Shown in pieces: positions 1-8,505 of a stretch of 64,000 bases of DNA; within the stretch, counting starts at the first letter, position 1; every line of letters starts with the position of its first letter. The stretch is from Flavitalea plasmicola (GTDB lineage Bacteria; Bacteroidota; Bacteroidia; Chitinophagales; Chitinophagaceae), in assembly GCF_030546645.1 (NCBI RefSeq), contig NZ_JAUOTO010000001.1:682001-746000 (forward strand), read 5' to 3'. The notes beneath the pieces are model-generated. The model was given only the letters and a program-made list of their open reading frames with translations. It was not told where the DNA came from and ran no database searches. The position numbers and the translations under genes are program-made.

Positions 1-883
1 CGCCCGCCGTGCCGTTGAATTGCGCCGAGAAGACATGCTCTTTCCCATTCTTGGTACCCGGCTGAAAAGCGTCGGAAAATTTGACGAACAGATCATAGCC
101 ATAATTGCCCGAAGTGGCATCCGACAGGCCCGCCGTACCGGCTGTGATGACCTTCTTCAGCTCGGTGACCGCGTTGCTCCAGTCCCGCCGCGTTACGTAC
201 ACTTTAGCCAGCAAGGCATGCGCCGCACCGCTGGTGGCCCTTCCTACATTCACCCCTGTATAGCCGGCAGGCAGCGCAGTGGCCGAATCCAGGTCGACGA
301 TGATCTGCTGGTAGACGGAATCCCGGGAAGTCCGGCTTACCAGCTCCCCGGCGTTGGCCACCGTACCCTGGTCGTGTAACACAAGCGGCACGGGCCCAAA
401 AAGGCGGACAAGGTCGAAATACAGAAGCGCACGGATAAAACGGGCCTCCCTGACAAGGTTGGCGGCAGAATGGGAGGGATCCACAAACTGGGTGGCCGGT
501 ATGGCCGGGATCCTGTCGATGGCGATATTCGCCCGGTTGATGCCCCAGTACAGCTGTGCGTAGATCTTATGCACCCTGTCATTGGTGGCGACATACGTAG
601 CCGTACCCAATGCACGCACGTCCGGGTTGGTATTGGAAGGGCTATACACCTGGTTATCGCTGGTATTGTCCACGATCAGGTTGAGATTACGGCCATAAAC
701 AGGAAAATCATTGTTGATGTCCGTGGTCAAAGTGCTGTATACGGCCGTCACTGCGGCAACAGCGTCGCTTTGTGTCTGATAAAAGTTTTCAGGGGTAAGA
801 CTTCCTTGCGGATGCTCGCTCAGTTTCTTGCAGGAGAACAACAAGACCCCCAGGGAAAAGAAGAGTATTTTTTGCATGTTCAT
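1..883 (-). CDS. SusD/RagB-family starch-binding-like lipoprotein, 3' end beyond the window
   Basis: This is the surface-exposed lipoprotein partner of the SusC transporter. It captures an oligosaccharide or other large nutrient and hands it to the TonB-dependent channel. Reading the minus strand from 883 gives an open frame of about 294 codons that runs off the left edge. The N-terminus has a lipoprotein signal ending LLFSC-K (lipobox Cys near residue 18). It is followed by the family's typical start (KLSEHPQGSLTPENFYQT), an N-terminal helix with YWGINRAN and EARFIRALLYFDLVRLFG, and a TPR-like AHALLAKVYV segment. The start lies 11 bp after the SusC stop, so the two are cotranscribed. ATG at 877 is an alternative start. 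The substrate cannot be told from this fragment. The family call is firm. Confidence 0.93.
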   Translation of the reverse strand, partial: MNMQKILFFSLGVLLFSCKKLSEHPQGSLTPENFYQTQSDAVAAVTAVYSTLTTDINNDFPVYGRNLNLIVDNTSDNQVYSPSNTNPDVRALGTATYVATNDRVHKIYAQLYWGINRANIAIDRIPAIPATQFVDPSHSAANLVREARFIRALLYFDLVRLFGPVPLVLHDQGTVANAGELVSRTSRDSVYQQIIVDLDSATALPAGYTGVNVGRATSGAAHALLAKVYVTRRDWSNAVTELKKVITAGTAGLSDATSGNYGYDLFVKFSDAFQPGTKNGKEHVFSAQFNGTAG

Positions 884-894
884 ATCTTTAATGA

Positions 895-3800
895 TTAAAA
901 GGTCACATTGAGACCCACCGTATAGGTCCTGTAATTCGGATAAACTCCATAATCAATGCCTGGCTGCAGGTTGTTCTGATCATAGAAATTGGCCTCGGGG
1001 TCGAGCCCTTTGTATTGGGTGATGGTCAGAAGGTTTTGCGCCGATACATAGACCCTCACTTGTTTGGCGCGTATCCGGGCAGCGACGTCCTTTGAAAGGT
1101 TATAGCCCAGGGTGATATTCTTCAGCCGTATATAGGTGCCGTCCTCGATGTAGATGTCGGCCACCTGGACCACGGGCGCATTGACCACTTTGGGAGATCT
1201 GCCCCGGGGATTGGCAACGGAGTCCCACCTGTCCAGCAGTGCCGTGGAGACATTCTGGGTAGTGGTGGTTTTTTCCAGCTGCTGCTGCAGCAGGTTGAAC
1301 AGCTTATTGCCGAAAGACCCCTGGAAAAAGACCGAAAGATCAAAGTTCTTATACGTCAAGTTATTATTCAGGCTGGCCGTGAACTTGGGCTGGGCATTGC
1401 CCAGGGGGTGCTTGTCCGCCGTCGTCACCGCGCCATCACCCGTTATGTCCACATATTTCCTGTCACCCGTCACCTGCGAAACGCCCGAAAGCTTAGGCGC
1501 CGTCTTGGAACCATAGACATCGCTCGTGGTCAAAAGCCCTGCCGTGCTGTACCCCCAGAAAGTACCCACCGGCAATCCCACCTTCACGATCACGGGAGAC
1601 ACCTGACCGGTGGGAGCGACGGGGAAGAAAGCGTTGCTGGGCCCCAGGTTCAGGATCTTGTTGCGATTGGCGGCATAAATGAGCGAGGATTTCCAGGTGA
1701 AGTCCCGTGCCCGGATATTTTCCGTATTGATGGTGATCTCTACCCCTTTGTTTTCCAGGCTTCCGATGTTCTCCGAGGCGGATGCATAGCCGGAAGATAA
1801 GGGGATCAGCCCGGCCCCGCTGATAAATAAGCTGGTTGTTTTTTTATAGTATACGTCGGCAGTCAGCTGGATACGGCGGCCCAGCAGGCTGGCGTCGACC
1901 CCCGCATTGTATTGTGTCGTGGTCTCCCAGCTGAGATCAGGGTTGGATAGTTGAGTAGGCGCGAGTCCATTCGTGCCGGCCAGGGGACTGCCCAGGTAAT
2001 AGCCATAGGAAGTGATGGTGGCCAGGGAGCTGTAAGACGGGAAATTCGCGTTGCCCACGCTGCCCGCCGTCAGCCGCAGCTTCAGGCTGTTGATGGTCCT
2101 GCCAGCTTTTTCAAAGAATCCTTCATCCGATACGTTCCATGAAAGCCCGATGGAAGGAAAGAACCCCCATTTCTTGTTCGCACCGGCGGGGGATGCGCCA
2201 TCCGCCCTTCCGGCAAGGGTCAGATTGTATTTATGCTGGAAAGAATACGAGACCCTGCCGAGCCAGGAGTTCCTGGTTTGCTGGGCTTCACCCGACCCTG
2301 TCACTTTGTTGACGGACGCATTGTACAGATTGTTATAGGTGGTGGCATCCGAAGGGAAGGATTGTCCTGCCAGGAAGGTGTTCTCGGATTTTTGATATTG
2401 CGTGGTGTAGCCCGCCAGTACATCCAGGAAATGTTTTGACTGGAAAGCGTGGCTATAGGCGATGGTGTTCTCATTCAGCCAGCTGAGATAGTTTACGGTA
2501 CCTACAGATCCCGACCCCGTGATCGTACCGCCGTTATTGCCCAGGTTGGTGTAGGAAGGGGCATAATAGTTCAGCTTGGTATTCAGCTGATCCACACCAA
2601 AAGTGGATTTTAACGTCAGGTCGCTGGTGAGCTTATACTCGCCGGAGATATTTGCCAGCACGTGGGAGAGCTTTGACTGGTTGGTGGTGGATACGATGTC
2701 CAGGATGGAATTGTCGCCGAATTGCTGCCCGCTGATGGTATTCAGGGTGGAATTGATGGCCGGCTGCGGGGAAGTATTATAGGTGCCATCCGCATTTTTC
2801 ACCGTCTGCAGCGGATTGTTCATGTATAAAGAGGAGAAGGCGTTGCCAAAGCCGATGCCGTTGTAGGCGGCCCCCGTCAGCTTGTTCTCGATGGAATTGC
2901 TGCCGAAGATGCTGGTGGCGAGCTTAAAGTCCTTCGAGTAATTCTTCTCATAATTGAACCTTCCCGAATACCGGGTGAAATCGGAGGCCACCACGATGCC
3001 TTTTTGAGAGAAGTAGTTGCCCGAAAAGGAATACCTGGACTTTTCATCCCCTCCGTACACCGTCAGCTGGTGGTTTTGCTGCGTGCCGGTCCGGAGCGCG
3101 GCGTCTACCCAATTCCCGTTGACGCCGGCGGCGCCCAGGGAGTCGATGAATTTCTTGTTGGCGGCAAGCCCCGCCTGAATAGAAGGCGTTGCCTTATACA
3201 GGTCGTCAAATAGATGGGCCCACTGGCTGCCATTCAGGACCGATAAGGTCTTGCCGGCCCGCTGAAAACCATAGGTGCCGCTATAGGATATATTATTGCT
3301 GTTACGGGTGCCTCGCTTTGTGGTGATGATCACTACGCCATTGGCGCCCCGGGACCCGTAGATGGCCGTCGCGGACGCATCTTTCAATACATCGATGGTT
3401 TCTATGTCGGAAGGGTTGATAGTGGACAGGCCGTTGGAGGAGACGCCCGTTACGGATGGCACCGTTCCGGAGGTGGGGGTCAGGTTGGTAAGACTGTTGT
3501 CATTGTAATAAATAAAGCCGTCGATGACAAATAAAGGATCATTCCCAAAGCTTAATGAATTGCCGCCCCGGACCCTGATGGTGGCAGTGGCGCCGGGCTG
3601 GCCGGAGCTCTGGCTGACGACGACGCCGGCTACGGCTCCCTGCAGCAGGTTGTCAAAAGAGGAAGTAGGCCGGGCCAGGATGTCTTTCGGTACCGTGGCC
3701 ACCGCACCCGTGATATCGCTGCGCCGCTGTGTGCCATAGCCCACGACCACCGCTTCGGTGAGCGAGGCGTTGCCGCCTTTCAATTGAATGACCAGCTCTC

Positions 3801-4086
3801 CATAGCTGTTGACAGGCACTTCCCGCCCCTGGTAGCCCACATAGCTGATGATATAGGTCAGGGGAACACGTTGGCCCGTAATGAATTTGAACTCACCGGT
3901 GTTGTCGGTCAATACCTCGTGCGTGGTGCCCTTGATATGGACGGTGGCGCCTGCAAGAGGCTCCTTTGTTTTTTCATCGATCACCCTTCCCCAGAGGGAT
4001 ACATTGGTGGTTTGCGCCTGCGCGCGGGAAAATAGGAGCAAAAAGATCCAGGAGGTATATTTTATATACCTTTGAAATAGATTCAT
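895..4086 (-). CDS. SusC/RagA-family TonB-linked outer membrane transporter
   Basis: A 1063-residue outer membrane channel that imports a ligand delivered by the downstream SusD, energised by TonB. A signal peptide covers roughly residues 1-24 (ending AQAQ). A carboxypeptidase-D-like regulatory domain follows at about 30-110 (GRVIDEKTKEPLAGATVHIKG). Next come the TonB-box-like EAVVVGYGTQRRSDITGAV, a plug domain with SIETIDVLKDASATAIYGSRG-type signature around 225-250, and a 22-strand-type barrel ending in an aromatic (GLNVTF). Length fits the family. The susD start lies 11 bp downstream, so the pair forms an operon. It does not carry the tandem operator module found in most of the window. It has an ordinary promoter about 350 bp upstream, which implies a long leader. 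The substrate is unknown. Confidence 0.95.
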   Translation of the reverse strand: MNLFQRYIKYTSWIFLLLFSRAQAQTTNVSLWGRVIDEKTKEPLAGATVHIKGTTHEVLTDNTGEFKFITGQRVPLTYIISYVGYQGREVPVNSYGELVIQLKGGNASLTEAVVVGYGTQRRSDITGAVATVPKDILARPTSSFDNLLQGAVAGVVVSQSSGQPGATATIRVRGGNSLSFGNDPLFVIDGFIYYNDNSLTNLTPTSGTVPSVTGVSSNGLSTINPSDIETIDVLKDASATAIYGSRGANGVVIITTKRGTRNSNNISYSGTYGFQRAGKTLSVLNGSQWAHLFDDLYKATPSIQAGLAANKKFIDSLGAAGVNGNWVDAALRTGTQQNHQLTVYGGDEKSRYSFSGNYFSQKGIVVASDFTRYSGRFNYEKNYSKDFKLATSIFGSNSIENKLTGAAYNGIGFGNAFSSLYMNNPLQTVKNADGTYNTSPQPAINSTLNTISGQQFGDNSILDIVSTTNQSKLSHVLANISGEYKLTSDLTLKSTFGVDQLNTKLNYYAPSYTNLGNNGGTITGSGSVGTVNYLSWLNENTIAYSHAFQSKHFLDVLAGYTTQYQKSENTFLAGQSFPSDATTYNNLYNASVNKVTGSGEAQQTRNSWLGRVSYSFQHKYNLTLAGRADGASPAGANKKWGFFPSIGLSWNVSDEGFFEKAGRTINSLKLRLTAGSVGNANFPSYSSLATITSYGYYLGSPLAGTNGLAPTQLSNPDLSWETTTQYNAGVDASLLGRRIQLTADVYYKKTTSLFISGAGLIPLSSGYASASENIGSLENKGVEITINTENIRARDFTWKSSLIYAANRNKILNLGPSNAFFPVAPTGQVSPVIVKVGLPVGTFWGYSTAGLLTTSDVYGSKTAPKLSGVSQVTGDRKYVDITGDGAVTTADKHPLGNAQPKFTASLNNNLTYKNFDLSVFFQGSFGNKLFNLLQQQLEKTTTTQNVSTALLDRWDSVANPRGRSPKVVNAPVVQVADIYIEDGTYIRLKNITLGYNLSKDVAARIRAKQVRVYVSAQNLLTITQYKGLDPEANFYDQNNLQPGIDYGVYPNYRTYTVGLNVTF

Positions 4087-4515
4087 GTTAATGATATTTT
4101 GTCGTTAATGTTAATCCGATGCAGATCAGTAAGTGATTGGCGTTACGGACTGATCTCATCCCCTCACCCGGTAAGCAGCAATGCCTGCCGGGCTTTTTTA
4201 TGACCCTTCCACTCTCATAACTGGTATTTTAAGGTGAATAATGATGGCGCAATCCCTGGTGTACACAATGGACAAATAGGAAAGGAGAAGATCTGCTAAC
4301 AACAACAACAGCATATCTTCAGGAGAATGCCGCTATATAAACTTTTAAGAATGATAGCCTTAGAAGAGAAATCAATATGAGCAGTTGTCGGTGCCATAAA
4401 CAATGGGCATTGTTGGTACATATATGGTTCGGAACAAAGATAATAGAAAATCTATTAGTCTACAAAATTAGTAGGGAAATAAAATAAACCTTTGCCCGCC
4501 TGCCGAAGGTGGTCC
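4087..4515. other. 429-bp intergenic region upstream of susC
   Basis: No convincing coding frame is seen on either strand. The region is noticeably AT-richer than its surroundings. It holds the susC promoter at 4435-4467. On the plus strand it also has a bulged hairpin (CCCGG at 4167-4171 pairing with CCGGG at 4188-4192) followed by six T residues, which looks like a rho-independent terminator, although no plus-strand gene leads into it. The stretch between the promoter and susC would be a leader of about 340 nt. Confidence 0.6.
4435..4467 (-). promoter_or_regulatory. Bacteroidetes-type -33/-7 promoter for susC-susD
   Basis: Read on the minus strand, TTTTG (4463-4467) is followed after 20 bp by TATCTTTG (4435-4442), a perfect match to TAnnTTTG. 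This is the ordinary sigma-ABfr promoter. It has no TGAY-N4-RTCA operators and so serves as an internal contrast to the other promoters here. The predicted start site near 4430 leaves a leader of about 340 nt before susC. Confidence 0.65.
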
Positions 4516-5715
4516 TCAGGGAAACGTTACGACCGCATTGTTGAGGGGGAACATCCGCCTGTGAACGACGGACGTTGTCTGTGTTTTGGGCTGCCAGGGC
4601 TCACCGGTGTCAAGAAGTCCCGTGTCCTCTATCACACCCGACTGGGTAAAGCGCTCCAATACATAGGGTATGCCTTCCGAGGCCAGGGGCGAATTGCCAT
4701 CCGTCAGCTGAAAGTGCAGGTGCGGCGCATCGGAGTTGCCTGAATTGCCAAGGAGACCAAGCGCCTGGCCCGCCTTCACCCGCTGCCCCGGCTTGACTTT
4801 AAAGCTCCCTGGCTGCAGGTGGGCATAGAGGGCATACCGTCCCTGTCCCAGATCGAGGATCAGGTAGTTGCCGACAATATTGTCGAGCGTGATCTTACGG
4901 CCGTCACGCTCGCTGCTGCCAGTATTATCGGGAAGACTGTCTTTAAGCGCCGATACACGTCCGTCCGCCACCGCAAGCACCTCCGCTCCATAACAATAGA
5001 AATTCTTATTGGACATGGCATCGCCGTGAAATAAACGTTTATCGGGGCCAAGACACATCCAGTCGATGGCAAATCGCTCGGCGATTCGTTCTTTCCCGTC
5101 CACGGGGTTGTATGCACGCCGGTGGTCTTCACTGGAAAGTGCGTTGAATGCGACCCATGACGCTCCGCGAAGGGGAGCGTGCAGGACAATGGAAGGAGTG
5201 CGGTCAACAGCAACAACGGGGCCATTAATAATGTTCTGGATGGATCCGCCGCTTCTGAGGGGAATGGAGAGCAGGAGCCGGTGACGGAGCTCCGCCGGCG
5301 ATCGCATGCCGCTGTCCAATGTCAGATCCAGGAAGATCACCACACTGCGGCCACCGTTCACCGTACGCAGCCTGGCGGCGCTATCGGCAGGACCGATGGC
5401 CATCAACAGCTTGTCCAGCTCCTCATGGTGATAGCTGGCCAGGGGTCTGGTGCTGTCGCCGCCAAAGACGTCAAGGCCGAAAAATTCAATAGGGGCCGTA
5501 CTGAAATTAGTGATACGGAGCTCGTATACGAGGCGGATACGGCCTTCGGCCAGCACGGGCTGTGGTGCGGGACCGGAGGTTATGTCGACGGGAAAGGCCG
5601 AATGCGATTGTGAAAGGCCGCGGAGGTTACATACCAGGATAAGCGCTCCAGCGATAAACAGGCCCCTGATCCGCTGCGGATCCGGCCAGGACAGGTTGTG
5701 CATAGGTGCTTCCAT
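4516..5715 (-). CDS. M23-family (LytM-like) metallopeptidase homologue with altered zinc site
   Basis: A 399-residue exported protein. An N-terminal hydrophobic signal (about 15-36) is followed by an Ig-like region (RLVYELRITN) and a C-terminal peptidoglycan-peptidase (LytM/M23) fold at about 195-345. The HxH zinc motif is present in PHLHF (His332, His334), as is the YAH of the fold (His299) and the LGLLGNSGNSDAPHLHF tail. The first zinc ligand, normally HxxxD, reads RFAID (Arg214, Asp218). The canonical histidine is therefore replaced by arginine, so hydrolytic activity is doubtful or uses another ligand. The gene stands alone, divergent from the yceI operon. An in-frame ATG at codon 5 is an alternative start. 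No module-type promoter is seen for it. Confidence 0.8.
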   Translation of the reverse strand: MEAPMHNLSWPDPQRIRGLFIAGALILVCNLRGLSQSHSAFPVDITSGPAPQPVLAEGRIRLVYELRITNFSTAPIEFFGLDVFGGDSTRPLASYHHEELDKLLMAIGPADSAARLRTVNGGRSVVIFLDLTLDSGMRSPAELRHRLLLSIPLRSGGSIQNIINGPVVAVDRTPSIVLHAPLRGASWVAFNALSSEDHRRAYNPVDGKERIAERFAIDWMCLGPDKRLFHGDAMSNKNFYCYGAEVLAVADGRVSALKDSLPDNTGSSERDGRKITLDNIVGNYLILDLGQGRYALYAHLQPGSFKVKPGQRVKAGQALGLLGNSGNSDAPHLHFQLTDGNSPLASEGIPYVLERFTQSGVIEDTGLLDTGEPWQPKTQTTSVVHRRMFPLNNAVVTFP

Positions 5716-5774
5716 TTAATTATATGGGAATGTATGATTTTTTCCCCGGAATGACGTATACCCATCATCTACCC

Positions 5775-5839
5775 GTAGCAAAGTCATGAAGACTACTGAC
5801 CATGATCATGCATAGGCTATCCACGCACGACTACTTTTA
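5775..5839 (+). promoter_or_regulatory. Tandem-operator promoter of the yceI-adhP operon
   Basis: Proximal operator TGACCATGATCA (5797-5808) is a strict palindrome. The distal half-site GTCA lies in GTAGCAAAGTCA (5775-5786), centre exactly 22 bp upstream. The -7 box TACTTTTA (5832-5839) starts after 23 bp. The predicted start near 5844 leaves a leader of about 42 nt before yceI. Confidence 0.8.
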
Positions 5840-5885
5840 CACCACCAAACAACAAACGATCATTTAAATCAAAATCATTTCAATC

Positions 5886-6494
5886 ATGAACAGGATAACA
5901 CCTTCCACCGCCAAAATGATGCTGACCGCGGCATTGCTTTCGGCTTTGCTTCTCCTGCGCGCCCTCGCTTCGAATGCGCAGACCAATTATTCCAGCAGCA
6001 CCGTGGACCTGGTGATCAGCGGCACTTCCACGCTCCACAACTGGGACATGAAGTCCGTCAAAGCCAATTGTACGGCCTCTTTCAACCAGAACAGCGCAGG
6101 CCAGGTGACAGAACTTACGGCGCTAAGTTTCTCCACCCCCGCCACCGCCCTGAAAAGCGAGCATACCTCCATGGATAACAACGCTTACAAGGCCCTGAAA
6201 ACCGATAAGAACCCCGCCATCACCTATACGATGACCTCGGCTACGGTGACCAACGGGAATGGAGGAACCATCATTGTACAAAGCAAAGGCAAGCTGACCA
6301 TTGCCGGCGCCACCCGTGACGAAGAGATCGTCGCAACCGTGAAACCCAATGCCGATAATACGTTGACGGTATCGGGCAGCCGCACCATCAGTATGAAAGA
6401 CTTCAGTATGCAGCCGCCCACTTTTATGATGGGCACCATCAAGACCGGCAACGACGTCACCCTTAAATTCAGCCTGATCCTGAAAAAAATATAA
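5886..6494 (+). CDS. YceI-family periplasmic lipocalin-like protein
   Basis: A 202-residue exported protein of the YceI family, whose members bind isoprenoid or other amphiphilic lipids in a lipocalin-like barrel. A signal peptide covers about 1-31 (ends SNAQ). The body has the family features: VDLVISGTSTLHNWDMKS near the start, LKSEHTSMDNNAYKALK, GKLTIAGATRDEEIVA, and a terminal strand VTLKFSLILKKI. It is the first gene of an operon with a porin-like protein, a second YceI, a CoA transferase and an alcohol dehydrogenase, behind a tandem-operator promoter. YceI proteins have been linked to quinone or isoprenoid handling. That would fit a respiratory island, but the ligand is not shown here. 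Confidence 0.9.
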   Translation: MNRITPSTAKMMLTAALLSALLLLRALASNAQTNYSSSTVDLVISGTSTLHNWDMKSVKANCTASFNQNSAGQVTELTALSFSTPATALKSEHTSMDNNAYKALKTDKNPAITYTMTSATVTNGNGGTIIVQSKGKLTIAGATRDEEIVATVKPNADNTLTVSGSRTISMKDFSMQPPTFMMGTIKTGNDVTLKFSLILKKI

Positions 6495-6540
6495 ACAACC
6501 CTTCAAACAATTATTACAACATCTTTTTAAATCAAATTTT

Positions 6541-7875
6541 ATGACACACAATCTCCCAAAACAAATTGCACGTTGGATACTCTTCGCACTTACCCTGCTA
6601 CCCGTGGCCGCATTTGCCCAGCTTTTGCAGGGACAGGTTCCCAACATGCGCCCTTATGACAAGTCTGGCATCAATGTCTTCGAACCAGCAAAAGACAGCT
6701 CAGTTTTCACAGGTCCTACTTTACGTGTCGGCGCAGGCTTCACGCAGGAATTCCAGAACCTGAAACACGAGAATAATTCAGATAAAGTTCCAGGCAACGT
6801 CCTGTACAAGATCTCTCCGGGATTCAATACAGCGATGGCTAACCTGTATACGGACTTCCTCCTGGCTGACGGCATCCACCTGAATGTGACTTTGTATCTT
6901 TCTACCCGTCACCATAATGAGGCCTGGGTAAAAGGCGGATATATTCAATTCGACAAGCTGCCCTTTAAAGGCGAATTCTGGAGCGATGTGATGAAGAACA
7001 CGACCATTAAGATCGGGCATTTCGAGATCAACTACGGCGACGCGCACTTCCGCAGGACTGACGGCGGACATGCACTGTACAATCCCTTCATTGAAAGCTA
7101 TATCGTTGATGGCTATGGAACGGAGATTGGTGGCGAAGTGCTCTATCAACGCAACGGTCTGTTCGGAATGGTTGGATTGACCAATGGTATGATGAAAGGA
7201 AACGTGGACTCCGTCGCTGTGACTACGGCCAATGGCAATATCAAAAAGAACCCTGCCATCTATGGCAAGCTGGGGATCGACAAAAAACTGAATGACCTGG
7301 TCCGCGTGCGTTTGTCCGGCAGCTACTACCATATCAACAGCAGCCCTACGAATGACCTGTACAACGGGGACCGCGCTGGCTCCAACTACTTCATGGTGAT
7401 GGAAAAACCCTATGTCACACCTCCCAGTGGAACAGGCGCCTATGCGGGCGACGGCTTCAGCGGAAGGCTGAACCCCGGTTTCGGATATAAAGTGGACGCC
7501 TTTATGGTGAATGGATTTGCCAAAGTCTCCCACTTTGAAGTATTCGGTACCCTGGAACATGCTCAGGGAAGGGGCAGCACTGAAACGACCAACCGCCAGT
7601 TCACCCAATATGCAGTAGATGGCCTGTACAGGTTTGGAAGGTCCGAAAATCTCTTCATCGGCGCCCGGTACAACAATGTCCTGGCTGAGCTGAAAGGGCT
7701 TCCCGTTCCAGTGACCATTGACCGGCTGTCTTACTCCGCCGGCTGGTTCCTCACCAGCAATATTCTCCTGAAAGGCGAATATGTCACACAGAAGTACAAA
7801 GATTTCCCGACATCGGATGTTCGCAACAGCGGGAAATTTGACGGATATGTAATAGCAGCAACCATCGGATTCTAA
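6541..7875 (+). CDS. Porin-like outer membrane beta-barrel protein
   Basis: A 444-residue protein with a signal peptide (about 1-26, ending AFAQ). The body consists of alternating amphipathic strands rich in aromatic residues (IKIGHFEINYGDAHFRR, LYRFGRSENLFIGARY) and ends in phenylalanine (AATIGF), as outer membrane barrels do. It resembles phosphate-selective or general porin-like proteins of Bacteroidetes, but I do not recognise a specific substrate. It lies 46 bp after the first yceI and 24 bp before the second, so the three are cotranscribed. The pairing suggests passage or binding of the same small hydrophobic or anionic ligand; this is inference. Confidence 0.75.
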   Translation: MTHNLPKQIARWILFALTLLPVAAFAQLLQGQVPNMRPYDKSGINVFEPAKDSSVFTGPTLRVGAGFTQEFQNLKHENNSDKVPGNVLYKISPGFNTAMANLYTDFLLADGIHLNVTLYLSTRHHNEAWVKGGYIQFDKLPFKGEFWSDVMKNTTIKIGHFEINYGDAHFRRTDGGHALYNPFIESYIVDGYGTEIGGEVLYQRNGLFGMVGLTNGMMKGNVDSVAVTTANGNIKKNPAIYGKLGIDKKLNDLVRVRLSGSYYHINSSPTNDLYNGDRAGSNYFMVMEKPYVTPPSGTGAYAGDGFSGRLNPGFGYKVDAFMVNGFAKVSHFEVFGTLEHAQGRGSTETTNRQFTQYAVDGLYRFGRSENLFIGARYNNVLAELKGLPVPVTIDRLSYSAGWFLTSNILLKGEYVTQKYKDFPTSDVRNSGKFDGYVIAATIGF

Positions 7876-7899
7876 GTACCTCATCTGAAATCCACGAAA

Positions 7900-8499
7900 A
7901 TGTACCTTCTCCGGTTTATAGTTATCATCAGCGTGTATGTCTCGACAGGGGCATACACGCTCTATTCTTCCAACCCGGTGAAGAGCAAATGGCTGGTAGA
8001 TAGGACCAGTTCCATCAGCATCGCAGGCAGCACCAATGTCAACCGTTTTTGCTGCCAGGTGAATGAGTATACAGGTCCCGATACCATTACCCTGAACCCG
8101 GCCGGGGCGTCCTTCCTGGGGACGCTGTCGGTCAATATCGAAGACTTTAATTGCAACAACCGCATAATGACGGGAGAGTTCAAAAGAACCTTGAAATACC
8201 ATGATTATCCCCGCCTTACCATCCGGTTTATCAGCCTGGAGAAAATGCCATCCTTTGGCGTCGCAGCGGAATCTGTGAAAGGATCTGTCGAAGTGGAGCT
8301 GGCAGGGATTTCCCGGAAGTTTGAGGTTATGTACTCTGCCTGCAGGAAGAATGAAGGAAATGTGGAGCTCGTTGGCTACAGGGTATTTGGTTTTTCAGAT
8401 TTCGGGTTAGTGCCTCCCCATAAGATGGGCGGGCTTATCCGGGTCAATGACAAGCTGGACGTCCAGTTCCGGCTTCAACTACATCAAATTAATCAATAG
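7900..8499 (+). CDS. Second YceI-family protein, divergent
   Basis: A 199-residue YceI-like protein with an N-terminal hydrophobic signal (about 1-20). It has the family's SISIAGSTNVNRFCCQV opening, MTGEFKRTLKYHDYPRLTIRFISLEK in the middle, and SVEVELAGISRKFEVMY. It has three cysteines around residues 49-90 that the first YceI lacks. It is clearly a paralogue with low identity to the upstream copy, not a recent duplicate. It lies 24 bp after the porin-like gene and 6 bp before the CoA transferase, in the same operon. Confidence 0.75.
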   Translation: MYLLRFIVIISVYVSTGAYTLYSSNPVKSKWLVDRTSSISIAGSTNVNRFCCQVNEYTGPDTITLNPAGASFLGTLSVNIEDFNCNNRIMTGEFKRTLKYHDYPRLTIRFISLEKMPSFGVAAESVKGSVEVELAGISRKFEVMYSACRKNEGNVELVGYRVFGFSDFGLVPPHKMGGLIRVNDKLDVQFRLQLHQINQ

Positions 8500-8505
8500 A
8501 TCATC

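Noticed and set aside
4167-4199. Terminator for a plus-strand gene in the susC upstream region
   Set aside because: A hairpin with a T run exists, but no plus-strand coding frame leads to it, so no gene is called.
5753-5768. Inverted repeat TGACGTATACCCATCA near the M23 gene as another operator
   Set aside because: The gap between half-sites is eight bases, not four, and no -7 box lies at the module distance.
6778-8202. Open frame of 474 codons antisense to the porin-like and YceI genes
   Set aside because: It is a shadow of the opposite-strand genes. It has no family-like motifs, no promoter and an odd composition. The same holds for long antisense frames over ppsA (25652-27082), the CoA transferase (8752-9771), tonB (61197-62054) and USP 7 (55853-56815).
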